Source: Kappaphycus alvarezii
Taxonomy: Eukaryota > Rhodophyta > Florideophyceae > Gigartinales > Solieriaceae
Direction of reading: 5' to 3'
DNA: 64,000 bases
Assembly: GCA_002205965.3 (NCBI GenBank)
Contig: NADL03000762.1
Coordinates: forward strand, 1 to 64,000
The position numbers and the translations under genes are program-made. Positions 46,453 through 59,700 of this stretch are shown here, in pieces (position 1 is the stretch's first letter; every line of letters starts with the position of its first letter). The notes below the pieces were generated by a model. It saw only the letters and a list, made by a program, of their open reading frames with translations, was not told the DNA's origin and ran no database searches.

Positions 46453-49400
46453 AAGCTTCCCAGAAACTCCGCTTGCAAATCCTGTTTGCAAATTGCTCGT
46501 TTTGGCACTCCGGTTTCCATAACGGCCAATGCTGCCGAAGTAGTAATTCCACGTGGACAGAAGCAAAGAAGTAATTGTGCCGATGTAATTAGCCGAGACT
46601 TCTGACACATCTTTCAAATATCTTCATCAATAAACTTTCAGACTTACGCATACCACCATTCCAGCGCGCAGCGTCCCAAACCCAAAATTCTGCCCTCGCC
46701 GCAGCACGGCGACGAGAACATACCTTTCCCACCCTCCATCCGTCACTCTTTCTCTCCCTTGTCTCTACCGAGTCCAAATCACCTCCCTTCCTGCCTTAAT
46801 GCATTTCTCAACATGGTTGATGATTATATTCCATCGCAAACACCCACTACAACCTTCCAACCGGCTGAAATCCAAACCAGTGCATCCCTCCCGCAACACT
46901 TCGCTCAAATTATCCCTAACACTGTTCCAGTATCACAATCTGCACCATCTGATGCTCCATTTCAAGTCCCAAGAGTTGTGTATTCCGCTTCAAAACCTTC
47001 AAACCCAGCGCCAATAACCTCCCGTCCTGTCGTGCCTTACCCAGTTCCTCCCTTCTCACATCCCATTTATACAGGAGAACATTTCGAATCACCTCAGCGA
47101 TCTACAGAACAAAACCGACAGATGGAAACTACAGTTATTCCTTCTCATCCACTTCAGCACGGCAAACAACTTGCAACCAATACCTACAATGACCAACAGT
47201 TTCCTCCAGCGCAGCGTGTGTTTACGTATGAACATCATTATCACGTAGCTTCTCCAATGTATAGACTTGTAACACACACCTCTGCTCGTGCCTTCCGCGC
47301 CACCGCCGCCGCCTTCCTACCCTCAGCTTCCAGAGAATATTCGTTCAGTCGTCGAAAAAAATGGATCTGTCGTATTTACCGGAGCCTTCAGACCGGTTGT
47401 TCCAAGTACTAACGAGCCTCCGTTAAATTCTGGTGCTGGATCATCTCGAAGTCGACCACATCAACAAAGTGCTACTGCAGAGGTGTTAGAGGCTTCTTAA
47501 GGGGAGAAGCGGAGAAGGGCAGAACTTGATTTGTTAGACGAACTAAGGGACACTGGTTATCAGGATGGCATTTTAGATGCATTAACAGCAATGGTAGATG
47601 AAGTCAGTAACACTATTGAGGGATATAGAGATGTGAACGAGTCCTGTAGAGAAAATACACCCGATGCAGGAAGAAAAACATACCATTTCAACAGGACTTT
47701 AAGAGGAGAAGCCTGGAAGTATATGGAGCATCGGAATCCAAAGCATCAAAAGCTTCGCATTTGCAAGTTCTGTCGATCTGAAGTTAGCATTAGCAGCCAA
47801 ACTAGATACATGTATCATCTTTTCGGCCTCACACCTCGCAAATCGTGCAAACTACCGCAAATGGGCGCGCTCAGTTGGTGCAATTATCAGCCTTAGGCCG
47901 AAAGCTGAGTTGTATGGTACAGAAGATTCACGAACAGCGTGAGCGGGAGGGCGGCCAAAGCAAACCAGATCGATCGCAATTAGTTGTATCGCAGCCTAGG
48001 CAGCCTTCAGCTCAGTCTCAAACTCAGTTATCAGCACCGGAGGAGTAAATTACTCCTACGGGAAGCTCTCAGAAATCTGGCATATCTTGAGGTTCAACGA
48101 AGAGAAGGAGAGTTAGCGGTGAGCGACCCCCTCGCATGGGAGAGGTGAAACCGCGCTCATTTATATGGAATGATCAATCTAGGAAGAAACTTGTTGATGC
48201 CATTATGAAAATTGTGGTCCTCCGAGCAAGACCTTTTCAAATATTCGATAAACTGCGCGGAAAGATTACTAGTCCCGAAAGAGAGTTGCTGGAATTGGTA
48301 TGCCCTGGAATAGAGGAGTATCTCCCAACCTCAAGGTCTCTAGCAGACCAGCACCTAACAGAGTATCACAGCTCTGTACGCTCGCATATCAAGGGATGCA
48401 TTAAAGACTCTCTCCAAAAGGGGTACCGAACATTAATATTCGATGGGTGGGAGGACGTTAAGAGGCAGTCTGTGGTAAATTTTCTTCTTCGTATCAACTC
48501 TGGCTTCAACTTCGAAACTAATACGTTTCTCATCAACACCGTGTATACAGGTTCAAGGAAAACTGGGGCAACATAATATGTGCGAATTATGGAACGGTCT
48601 GTCGAACCTTTCGAAGTGGAAGCCCGAATTTGCGCTGTGGTAAGCGATAATACACAGGCCTGCATAAATGCCAGGAGTATGTATGCGGTAAAACACGCCG
48701 GGGCCTTCAGTATCAATGATCAGAGTCATGTAGCAGATCTTTTGCTAGAAGATTTGGCTGACCTGGATTGGATAGGAGACGTCATCGAGAAAGTTTCCTG
48801 TATAGCAAATAGCCTACACAATCACAGGAAGCTTAAGTCTGCATTTCAAGAGTACGCTGACGACTACAATGAAAAGATTCGCGCTGGAGTACGAAAGCAA
48901 GAAGCCCTGATCACACAGAGCGACGGTTCTGATATATCCAGAACTGTTGAACAGGACTTGGCACGACTGAGAGCTCGTTACAGAACAGCTGTCTTGGTCG
49001 AACAGTTGGCCGCGACAAGGTTTGCGAGTTCGGAGCGAGTCATATCATCATTCCTTCGCGCGCGCCCTGTCTTGATGAAGCTCATTGGAAAAACAGGTGC
49101 TGAAAGGGAAGATTTCGAAAAGAACTCGTACAAGGTTCCAGCTTCACGTCGTGGGAAGAGATATCAGGAATTCGTTGAGCCGGTGTTGTCGTTTCCGTTC
49201 TTTCTTGAAGTGAAGGCCGTCTACTCAGTGGTCCGCTTGGTCCATCATTACCTTCGCAAACTTGACACTGATGTTTGTAGGATCCAAAACGTGCTCCCAT
49301 TAACCATGAAGCTAGAGGAAGATATGTCTGCATTAAATCTGGATACCGCAAGAAAGGATGAGGTGCTGAAGGTATACTTAAATCGTCGTGACGGACCCGT

Positions 49401-50766
49401 TTACGATTCTACTAAAGTGTTGTTGCTGCAGGATATACACTACGCAGCATTTATGCTGGACCAGAATTCAAACTTCGCACTTGCACCCCATTCTCTCTGT
49501 ATGAACAAACTTCAGGCACACATCAAAAGCTACTGCACATCTAAGCAGCATAACCAAACGTTAGCTTCTGTAATGGAAAGCAGGTTGATGATAGCTTACA
49601 AGGCAGAAAGGTGGACATGGCAGCAGGAAGAACTTGTAGGCAGAAAAGAAACCTTTGTTTTATATATAGGAAGGCCATTGCTTTATTGGGAGGATTCAAG
49701 TTGCCAAAACGATGAATTGAAAAAATATGCACGCAGAACTCTGTCTACTTCTCTTTCATCTTCAGCCGTGGAGCGAAGTTACAGTGCTCAGAAACGAATT
49801 CATTCCGAACTGAGAAATAGGTTAAAGAATGAGAAAGTGGCTAAGCTAATGTTCTGTTATTGGAATTTGCGTCTACAACTTCAAGCAGGAGCAGTCGTTA
49901 GAATGGAGTTTTGGGACACAGAGAATGAGCTGTGGAATCGCCAAATGGACAGACTCAGGGATTCAAATGCCGGGAGTATTAGCTCAAATATACGGTTAAG
50001 TTCGGATGGTATAAGTACAAATACCGAAGGTACCGAAAGGGATAGCTACTTTCTGACTTAGTTGATGATCTTGACATTTCCGATGATGGTGAAGATTGCG
50101 CTTTTGGGTTTAGCATGTAATGGATATGCCAATATTGCCCTTTTCCTTATAATATTGAATAGACAAAGTTGCAAAGACATTCGGTTCTGTTGCTTATATG
50201 AAAGAGACAAATAATAAAGGACTCGTTTCGTTGTACAAAGTGGGGGTTCGTAGATCGCAGGGATATGCTGTCAAAGTTGAACCGATTCAGATGAGAGTCA
50301 CGCTTTTGAATAACCATCTTTAAGTAGACAACTTCAGTACCTCAGTTGATCGTATGAGTCCACATAAATTTTATAACGTTGAAGGAAGGAAAGAAAGTAG
50401 TTCAAGTACCGCATTCAGGACAGAGATAAGAACTTTTGACTAGGGCAGTGTCAACGTTCAGGAGTAGTGGGACTGGCATCCATTTATTTTAAATGGATTA
50501 GAAGGCGATCCGGATTTCAATACTCGTCAGTTACACTAGTTACAAGCAAAGGAAGTTATCATTCGATCTATGTTCTCGCCCTATTCTCTTAGGAGTGTGT
50601 CACTTTCACATACCCACAGCTACTGACGCGGATGACAGCAAAAGTAGTTCTATAGTTTTAATTGCCTTTGTAGAACCAGAGCCAGATCCACGCGTACTCA
50701 GATCCTGATCTGACTATTTTTGGAGACGGAGAACCCTTGAAAATGCATGCAATCGTATTTTCCTGG
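46453..50766 (+). mobile_element. hAT-superfamily DNA transposon inserted in an LTR
   Basis: The repeat CCTAGCT flanks both sides (46446-46452 and 50767-50773), while the related LTR at 55165-55328 has it once with no insertion. An 8-bp duplication with one mismatch is possible (ACCTAGCT/GCCTAGCT). Imperfect inverted ends are CCAGAAACTCCGCTTGCA (near 46460) and, reversed from the right end, CCAGGAAAATACGATTGCA. About seven unexplained bases lie between the left CCTAGCT and the inverted end. It contains a broken hAT transposase on the plus strand. Confidence 0.8.
46759..50061 (+). pseudogene. hAT transposase, inactivated
   Basis: Domains in order: a Pro/Gln-rich leader (46759-47500); a BED-type zinc finger with CKFC and H...C (about 47755-47850); a linker with a basic, Gln/Ser-rich stretch; the RNase H-like/DUF659 core (from about 48136; SDNTQACINAR near 48640 and NDQSHVADLLLED); and the C-terminal hAT dimerisation region (STSLSSSAVERSYSAQ and RNRLKNEKVAKLMFCYWNLR, about 49740-49875). 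The last open block (48580-50061) is 493 codons. In-frame stops include TAA at 47498, 48046 and 48574, plus frame changes near 47290-47410 and 47850-47890. The element is therefore not autonomous as assembled, although the long intact C-terminal block suggests moderate age. Confidence 0.88.
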
Positions 50767-52639
50767 CCTAGCTTGCATTTAGTTTGCATTTAGTTTACAT
50801 TTAGTGCTACTCTGCGGTCTATATAAAGTGCCCTTGATCTGGTCTCCATGATCAGAGAGGCATCAGTGATTGGAAGTCCACCAGTCCTGGTCCGTGCTTT
50901 ACAACTTTAGAGTTAAGTTGTAACATAAAATCGATTTTACCAGCACAACTACCTGACCGAGTCATTGCGAAAGTGCAATCAAGGTACGAGAGTCTTCAGA
51001 ATCTGGGACGGCATCCAACGTCCCAGACCAGGCCAGTATTATTAGAAGAAACCATCCTCTTGGTGCGTCCGCGAAGGGCACTTTTCGGATTCACAGGATC
51101 TAATTTTCTCGTCGGCACGTTAAACAAAGGCTATAGGCTGATAAAAAGGGAGGGGACTCCCGAAAAAAGTTTGTGCGAACGAGGCGATCATTCGCCTTTT
51201 CAAGAGAAGATTTCCTCAGATAAAGTCGAATTCAGAACCAGGGTCGAAACCTGCTGGCTGAGAAGGTCACGTTTCGCCTAAAGAAATAAACATGGTTCGC
51301 CCGCGCACAAGAGTGAACCTATATTCAGAAATTTCCGGCCAAGGTCAGGAAGGTGTTGAGCTTTAGCCAGGAGATTTGATTCCTCAATAATCGGTTATTC
51401 ATCTCTAAGAGGTGGAAATCAAAGGCGAATCCACGCCACAAGACAGTCCGTCCAATGTTGAGGTAATAACGGAACTCCGTGGGGCGGTCAACGGCATTGC
51501 GACGGTAATAAAGGAGATAGTTTAGCTTACCAGGAGGTTCGAACAGATGTAAGGGCGCCCTAGTAGTCATTCTGCGGAATGAAACGCAGAGAAGGTCCAT
51601 ACGGAGATGGCGAAAGAAAAAGAATGATGTGATGCGGCGCTATCATGGTAAAGCCACACAGGGGGAAGGTTCGGGGTTCCGAAGCCTCCAGTCGAGAACT
51701 AAAGCCTCCACTGGAGGTGTTAATAAAACAAACGTGATGTAGTATGCGCTTGTCGGTTGGCGATGAAGATGTGGCAGTCCAAGTCAAGACATTTGGGGAA
51801 TATATTCAGGCACCAGTATATACGGCAATTTTCTCAATTTTGGTTGACTTGAAGTAGTTCCAGGGTGAAAAAGGAATGAGAAGACTGGTGAATTGGAGCG
51901 TCATTTCAAATTACAACTTTCGGGAAGAAGGTCGCCCAGATGGAACCCGGAAAGTGAGTTACCGGAAGTTGTGGTGCGTTGTGTAAAAGCCGTATAGCCA
52001 AAGGGGTTGATAACCTGCTCTCACAGGACGGGCCAGACCCCCACTAGGGGACTACGCTACAGGCTTCGGACACTCTTCAGGAGTCAGATTCCCTGCCCCT
52101 ACAGGCCCTGTAGATTGGACGCGATGTAATCGCTAACCACATCTTGCGCGAACTAAGATGGGCCAGGTATCCATGCATCATTGCAAGGATCCCTAGGTGT
52201 CGGACACCCGGCCCCAGCGACCCTCTGGGTAGGACGTGGTTTCAGTTGCCTGTCCCATCCCTGCACGCACAGGATGGGTGCAAATGATCCCTACGAGACG
52301 TCCCAAGGAAGCTACTAGCGGAAACCCGTTTTCAACCTTAGCCAAGCCGGTCTCTTGCAGGAAATTGCGCGGTCAGTTCCAGTCAAGACAAAGACTGCAC
52401 GCCCCGACATTATGTCTGCCGGAAATACTCTCTTGGACTCACCGTTATCCGCCCCTAAGGACCGGTCGAGGCAGCATGGCAGTACGACCGGCATTAGTAC
52501 AGGTCGCCAGGCTCGCGTCCGCGATAAAATCGCATAGACCGCTTGCCGTTCAAGCCTTGCTGAAACTGATGGTTCGGAAGCACCGACGGGTGGTGAGTGG
52601 TTGCTAATGCAGGACTCCTGAGGTATGCTTACAGTAAGC

Positions 52640-52715
52640 TACGGTTACCGGGCCTCAACGGTTACTGTACCCGGGCCTCAGTGGCTACTGTACCCGGCCT
52701 CAATCGGTACTGCAG
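52640..52715. repeat. Three tandem copies of a ~25-bp GC-rich unit
   Basis: The unit GGTTACTGTACCCGGGCCTC occurs about three times with small changes (CTACGGTTACCGGGCC, ACGGTTACTGTACCCGGGCC, TGGCTACTGTACCCGGCC). Confidence 0.75.
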
Positions 52716-53192
52716 GTTGTGCTACTGTAAGAAGGGCCCACTGTAAGGCATTTCTCTCTCGATGCGCGTACTTCCGCCCTCATTCGAGTGAAGTGGTTGA
52801 ACGACGAGGCTGGGAGCCAAAGGGGTAGATTGCCAAGTTGCAGGATAGTGAAGAGGTCAAAGAAGCGAGCGCATCATGTACCTCGTGCGACTTAGGAGAA
52901 TGCGGGAGCCCAGAATTGTCGTCGCAAAGGATGCAGATCGAGCACAGCTCGCTGCCCGAGGCACAGCGGAAGTAGAAAGCAAACTCGGCATTCCCAGTAC
53001 AACGACAGCGACAACAGCTGCAGTTGGGTGGGGAGAGTTCGCTGATGCCGGGCCAGGCTCGACAACACCGCGACAGGCCTCTTGCACACAATGCAAACAT
53101 GCTTCGTTGGGTTCGCTCAAGCGTTCTTAGGCGCTAAGTGCGGTTGTATCGAGCCCCAATGCTCACAGTAGCACAGGTGACCGCGCGTCTTG

Positions 53193-53283
53193 GAGTGCGG
53201 CGTTACAGTGTACATCGTCATGTGAGGCGTTGGCCCATGGAGTGCGGCGTTACAATGTGCATCGTCATGTGAGGCGTTGGCCC
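53193..53283. repeat. Tandem duplication of a ~47-bp unit
   Basis: Two adjacent copies of GAGTGCGGCGTTACAGTGTA...GTCATGTGAGGCGTTGGCCCA differing at about two positions. Confidence 0.85.
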
Positions 53284-53697
53284 AAACTTTCGATTCCAAC
53301 ATATGTACGTCCATATTTTTCTCGCCACGAGGAGTATGGCGATATGTTGCCTGCAGAAGTCCACTTGATAAAAGGCCGCTTGACGGTCCTGACAAGGGTA
53401 GCCTCGTCTTACAATGTGCTTTGACGACAGGTGCACCTTCCGAATGTACCGCAGCGGGAACACACGCCTGCAAATCGGGGAGGATAGCCCGGGCAGCGTC
53501 GCGAAGGAGGTTGAGGATTACCCTCCAGGCTTCCGGACGTCACGTTCGCGTTAATATGTGACGGGACGGATTGCTGTTGGGAGGGTTGTACCGACGTTGA
53601 GGGACTAGCAGCAAGCGGAAAGACGGGGATGCGGGGGAGAGCTGGCCACCATGATTGGCAGTAGCAATTTGCTTCGCCTTCGGCTGAGTGAAATCTG

Positions 53698-53812
53698 GAA
53701 TTCACATTGGAGTAGACGTGGGGCCTCTGCCAAACGCTGTACCCGACTGATTCAGGAATGCACATTGGAGTAGACGTGGGACCTCTCCCAAACACTGCAT
53801 CGAGTTGAATCA
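53698..53812. repeat. Tandem duplication of a ~57-bp unit
   Basis: CACATTGGAGTAGACGTGGG followed by CCTCT.CCAAAC.CTG occurs twice in a row, with a few substitutions. Confidence 0.8.
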
Positions 53813-55164
53813 AAAGGAGTTCCGGCGGTGGACTCCCTTCCCTGCCGTTGTTTGGTCCCTAACAGGAGGCTGACCATCGCCAGAGTTCCCCCTTGGCCAT
53901 AACGTGGGAAAAGCCGACTGTGATGACGTTCATTGTATCCTGACCTAAGGACGTGGCATTGCTGCGGGCGGCGCTCCGTATGGCTGGGGAGCCAATGGTT
54001 GCGGTACTTGTAGCGGAAAGGGTGGGGGATTGTTCGGCAACAATGCCGGTGTGTGCTGATGCAACAATGCCGATGAGTGCTGATTCAACAAGCAGTGCAG
54101 AGCCATCGGGGATGGATACAGGATGGGATGGAACCATGACTTGCCTCTCAATTGCTCGTTGCGGTTTGAGCGGGATGGGCGTGGCAACATTGGCACCCGT
54201 ATTCAACGCATCCTGCTCTGCATCCGGCAAAGTTGAATCAAGGACAGAATGGGCCTGGACACTCGGGGTTTGGTGATGGCGGGAATGTCGACGAAGCGAG
54301 TGCGGCTTGCGTATACTGAGGTCGGCTCAACAGCCGGGGCAGATTCATAAGGTCATCCGCAGTATGGACATCATCTGTACGCGTGAGTTGAGTTTGTGAT
54401 AAACCCAGGCAATAGTCCCGAGTATCTTGAATTTAACGAAAGAGGCTGCAGGATTGATGCGGGAGGAAGGCATGGCTCTACGGTTGCGGGTACGGGACAG
54501 AAAGCGTAAGTGGATGAAAAGATGCAAAGGAAAGGTGAAATTGGGACATTGATAATGGCTGCACGAGTTGCCCCGTGACGAGTTGGGAATTCACCTTGGC
54601 AGCGGATTGGGACACTGAAGGGGATTGAGCGTTGTGAGTGGAGTGGTTACCTGGAAGTGCAGAGCAATAGGTCTACTGTTGATGCTGGATAGTTTGAGAC
54701 GGGAGCGAACAGTGTCGGTCAATATACTGTGGGAGCTGGAGCGGGTGCGGTAGATGTGGGGGCTGTCGCTGTTGCGCTTGGTTATGGTGTTGCTGCTGAA
54801 CTTGGTGCAGCGGAGACGATGGGGAGAGATGTTGCTGTTGGTAGTGAGGCAAGGTGGTCAATGCGGAAGGATGGGGAGATGAGTAGAAGTTTGTTGGGCC
54901 GCAGACGGGTGTTGCACAGAAGAGTGCGCAGGTGCAGAAGAGATATTGGTGGTGTGGTGAAAAGAGAGACGATGCCGGGTGAGGGACCACAATTGAGCGC
55001 GGGGAACGAAAGGATTCAGTGGGATCCACGGTGGATGAGATTTTGGAAGTAAAGGAAAGATGGAGTCAGATGGAAAGGGAGCTACTTGGTTTATCGTGTG
55101 ATTGAATTTTTGTGTTTTCTTTATGTTGAATTTTTATGTGCGCGAGGAGTGCACAAGGTACGAG

Positions 55165-55328
55165 TGTTAGGGTTCAATTAGTACGTGGCATGTACACGTG
55201 TATTATACAGCGAAGTGCAGTAACACGTACAGTAGTATTCTGTCAGCACCGTACCTAGCTTGCATTTAGTTTGCATTTAGTGCTCCTCTGCGGTCTGTGC
55301 TTTACAACTTTGGAGTTTAGTTGTAACA
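55165..55328. repeat. Short LTR-like copy (uninterrupted relative of the hAT-split LTR)
   Basis: 164 bp, TGTTAGGG...GTAACA. Its first 95 bp match 46358-46452 with about six changes, and the rest matches 50767-50925 except for missing blocks of about 12 and 72 bp. It shows the sequence at the hAT target before insertion. Confidence 0.85.
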
Positions 55329-55489
55329 GTACTGTACAGTACTGCAAATTTCCTGTTTATTCTGTAGGCTGCATTGATTTGGCCCGATTCCTCCGTTTGT
55401 GGATAAATCCAACAGTCAAAAAGGGAGATTACGGTCAGGGAGGTTTACCAATCATCAATGTCAGTTTGCAGATGAAGGTTTGATCACGG

Positions 55490-56165
55490 ACTGCATTATT
55501 CAGACGCCTGACCTGGTAGCGATCCCTACTTATTTGCAGCGGTTGGTGGTAATGGGCGGTCTTCGAAGAGATTCTCTTCATGAGGCAGCTTCCAGTCATT
55601 CGACGGAGAGTTTCACCAACAGCAATCGGCCCTGGCGTGTTACACTTTTTAGCCAGTGGGATGAGGGGGGCTCCGGCGATCCACGGGGATAGTGCGACTG
55701 GGGCTTTGCCTGTTGCCAGAATGTTTACCACTCGTGTGAGCGTTGCCAAGAAGCCAGAATTGCCCGAACATGATGGGACTCATACTAGTCCTGTAATGTG
55801 GCATAGCCGAAGACCCGGATCGCCTGGGGAGGAGCCCAGTTTGAAGCGCCTGATAGCTTCAAGAACTTCCTCTGTGGTAATCTGTTGAAAATTGGGGGCG
55901 CCGCTGGGTGCAGTGTTGGCCGCCGTCTCGGTTTCCAGGGGTTGTTGTGGATGCTTTTGAGCAGTGTTTCGAGGACGCCGGCGGTAACCGCTAGTACTCC
56001 CAGAGACCACAATGCCTGTCCCGCCTTTCTATACGCACCGTCACTGGCCAATTTTGTCGCTCGTCTGATATTGGCCTGCTGTTGTTCAGGATAAAACAAT
56101 GCTGACGCATTGCAGGCAGTTGACTTTCGCACTGTGACTTCACTGGCCTGCATTTTGTGATCTCC
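55490..56165 (-). mobile_element. Inverted fragment of the LINE reverse-transcriptase region
   Basis: Read on the minus strand it matches the plus-strand LINE at about 57490-58115. Shared peptides are NTAQKHPQQPLETETAANTA, QQITTEEV.(E/G)AIRRFKLG, VNILATGKAPV.LSPWIAG.P and PIAVGETLRR. It is about 80-85% similar at protein level by eye, truncated at both ends and frame-broken. It lies about 1.3 kb from the homologous part of the longer copy, forming a large imperfect inverted repeat. Confidence 0.88.
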
Positions 56166-56779
56166 GATTTTTTTTGAAGTCTATACACTCTTCCCTTACG
56201 CCCTCGTTGCGCGCCCGCCCCTCTGCGCGTCAGCTTCGCGCGTCAAGCGCGTTACCCAAGTGGCCCCAAGTTCGCTCGTGTGCCCTGTGAAGGACGCATT
56301 TCAAAACTTTCCTCTGCCCCGTAAGTATATTTTCTCAAAGTTTGCTCCACACGTTTCTCTAATACATCCCCCCATAACTAATTGTCAAGAATTACATTTT
56401 TATGATCCAAAGTGCATACTGGCGTATTGGACAGGCAGTCCCGATGATTGGCATACAGTCCTGTAATAGTTTTGAAACTTTATTTCATTGAGTATCTATC
56501 GTGTACACCGCAGGACGGACTATACGGCTAAGAGCAAACCGGATGTTCCAATTGTGCAGTGGAGTGCACTGTTATGAGGACCTCAGAGTGGAAAATGTAT
56601 CCAGAAACACGTGCTGTAACGCGCGTCAAGACCATGGAACACGTCCCGAAGTGACGCAGCAGACCCGAGTCATCCCCAACGCTAGTCGCCTCACATCAGT
56701 GGAGGAACATTGGGAAATATTTGTCCACGCGCCCAATGGCTGGCCCTATCTCAACAAGGCCTCTACCTCGCCCTGGGTA

Positions 56780-59700
56780 TTGCCCACTCGCAGAAGGCCA
56801 ACATGAGAACAGTCTCTCACCTCCTTGCCCATCTTCGGAACGTACACTGCAGGGAATCGAAGTCAGAGCAGCTGAAGGCGCATTAACACAGTCGCCTCCA
56901 AAGGTATCTGGCGCAAGTAGGCTACTGGTATTGCAGTTGTTGCAAACGGTATGTAGGCTCAAAAGCACCTAGTCGAAAGACTAACGGCCTCTTTGAATTT
57001 TCAAACTGTCCAAAATGCTCAGTCGACACAGCGCGGAAGCACTACATCCCTCTACATGTTACTCAACTCCAAGACGCTCCGATGGACACTGCGCCTGAAC
57101 CGGCCCTGGTTTCAGATGACCCTGCACCCGGGGCTACTACACAAGAAGCACGCATTTCGTCGGAAAACCCTACGAAACCGCTACCCACGGCTGACCAACT
57201 GTTTACGACACACTTCCCCACTATGGCGCATATCCCAGCGAAGTTTCGAGGGTGCCTGTCCGAGGCTTACGCAGTGGCTATGAACGACGCGGCACAAGCT
57301 TGTCATGACGCAGATCCCCGTGCCACGCAGGCGTTCCTGAAACTATTCCTTTTCCCGAAGGTTATGTTAACGAACGTTTCGTGCCTCGACTCCTGCCCCA
57401 CGGAAAGGCGCCTGAATTCCGTTTCTGAGAAAATGAAGGAGAAGTTAGAGGTATGGAATGCAGGACAGTACCAGACCCTATAGGAGCAAGCGGTGCGACA
57501 GTCAATTGCTTGCCATGCGTCGGCATTGTCTTATTCTGAACAAGAAAAGGCCAATATCAGACGAGGGAGAAAATTGGCCACGGACAGTGCGTATGGAAAG
57601 GCGGCACAGGCATTGCGGTCACTGGGAGTACTACCGTCTACCCCAGCGTCGTGGAAACACTGCTCAAAAGCACCCACAACAACCCCTGGAAACCGAGACG
57701 GCGGCCAACACTGCACCCAGCGGCGCCCCCAACCTTCAACAGATTACCACAGAGGAAGTTCGTGGAGCCATCAGGCGGTTCAAACTGGGCCCCTCCCCAG
57801 GCGGCTCGGGTCTTCGACCATGCCACCTCGCAGAACTAGTACGAGTCCCATCATGTTTGGGCAATTCTGGCTTCTTGGCAACGCTCACACGAGTGGTAAA
57901 CATCCTGGCAACAGGCAAAGCCCCAGTCGTACTATCCCCGTGGATCGCCGGAGTTCCCTTTATCCCACTGGCTGAAAAGGATAACACGCCAAGGCCGATT
58001 GCTGTGGGTGAAACCCTCCGTCGACTGACTGGAAGCTGCCTCATGAAGAGTCTCTTCGAAGACCGCCCAATACCTCCAAGCGCTGCAAATACGGATCGCT
58101 ACCAGGTCAGGGCGGACACAGTTGTACATGGCATCAGAGGGATGGTTCAAGAGTATGGAAGTAGTTCAGATTATGGATTGCTGACCGTAGACCTGACCAA
58201 TGCGTTTAATCTATGCAGCCGCTCCGCGTTCCTCCAGGCGGTTAGCCACATTCTACCGGAACTCCTGCCTTGGGTCTCCTACTGTTACGCAAACGAGCCC
58301 GCGTTTCTGTGGATCGGGGAGCACAATATCCAGAGTGTCTGCGGGACGCAACAAGGAAATAACCTTGGGGGACTTCTATTCGGCCGTGCATCCTATCGTC
58401 CTCAAATACAGGAACTCCTTAGTTCATAGGAAGAAGACGGGACAATGGCTGAGTTACTGCTTCAGCTCTGGTACCACTACGACAGGTTTATTATTGCGCG
58501 CCACCAGCAACTCGCTATAGTGGTCGACATCCTGTTGTCGGGGGATGCGAAGCGCCGGGGGTTCCACTTGTAGCCATCACAATGCTCCTTTTGGGGCCAA
58601 CAGCCCCGCCGCAGTCAGTACAACACACGTACCCAGCGGAATTTAGGCAGGACTACGGCCAAGGTAGCCTTGTACTAAACCCCCCAATGGGATCTGCGAA
58701 ATTTCCTAAGCAGTCCTTCATGGCCCACATCGAAACCCTCCAGACATTCCTAGACTCAATCGCAGATTTAGAAGACAAGCATGTAGCGTTCCAACTACTG
58801 CGATCATGCTTAGGAGTCTGCAATATGGGCTACCTCCTGCGGGTCCTGCCCCCATCCTGCTCCACCGTAGGCACAACAGAGTTCGATCCAAGGATGGAGT
58901 GCTGCCTACGCTCCATTGCAGGGGGTGCCCTTGACTCCGAAGTCTTCCGAGAGCTCCAGTTGTCGGTCAAGCCCCCGGACGCCAAAAAGCCCTCCTTTGC
59001 AATAGGGCCCACTTCCGCGAAAACTATCGCCTCGCAGCCTTCCTCGCGTCAAGCTCGGCAACGGACAAGTTGACACAGCCAATCAAGTGCCTGGAAACAT
59101 ACGCCGCCGCCTTGGACGCTCCTCGGAAATGGTCCTTGTCTTGCTTACCGTCCAAGATCATTCCGTTCAGTGTTTTCTGCTCCCAAAAAATACCAGCGCA
59201 GAAGACACTGACCGATGTTTCTCACGAAGCAATGCAAGAGGTGATTCCCACCGGAAACTGCAGGAGGCAAGCGTTCCGCGCATCCCTGGCGCTTCGGGGC
59301 TCCAAACAGCGGGTACACAGTATACACTGTGCGCCATGTCCCAGACTACAAACGCACATCGAAGCCCGGCAATTCTCGCAGTGGCTCCGAAATCACTGCC
59401 AGGTCCCGCTGTTTGTTCCCGACACACCATGCTCAAGACCCAATTGCCCTGACACGCTGGACGCCTATGGTGACCATCTCCTTCACTGCTTGCACGGCCC
59501 CCAAAGGAACATTCGCCACGACCGGCAAGTGAATCTTCTGGTCCGGCTCTTGGCCAAAGCCGCCCATCATCCCGTCGTAGAGCCCCGAGAGGGCCTTCAC
59601 CGCACGAGACCGAGTAGCCGGGCAAAGGGAAGCTGCGATGGGACTGACTTTTTCGACATCACTTTCGTCAATCTTCTCGCGCCATCGAACAGGATAGTCA

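Larger units (their letters stand above)
50926..55164. other. Internal region of the LTR-type element; GC-richer, low-complexity, unrecognised
   Basis: No known domain. A plus-strand open frame follows the left LTR (50973-51281, MQSRYESLQNLGRHPTSQ...), and another lies at 52876-53130. On the minus strand, 53.4-55.0 kb reads as Gln/Pro/Ser-rich sequence (for example LPQYIDRHCSLPSQTIQHQQ) in several short frames. The region is GC-richer than the rest of the window and contains three sets of short tandem repeats. Confidence 0.5.
46358..55328. mobile_element. LTR-type element without recognisable polymerase genes; left LTR split by hAT
   Basis: Related terminal repeats begin TGTTAGGG and end TAACA. 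The left one is 46358-46452 plus 50767-50925 (about 247 bp without the hAT); the right one is 55165-55328 (164 bp, lacking two internal blocks). GTAC lies just outside both ends (46354-46357 and 55329-55332), which could be a 4-bp target duplication, though GTAC is common locally. The internal 4.2 kb shows no gag, integrase or reverse transcriptase, so it resembles a large non-autonomous derivative. It could equally be two solo LTRs that happen to be neighbours. The shared TGTTAGGG start links it to the Copia A LTR. The LTR halves differ at several sites, so it is not recent. Confidence 0.5.
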
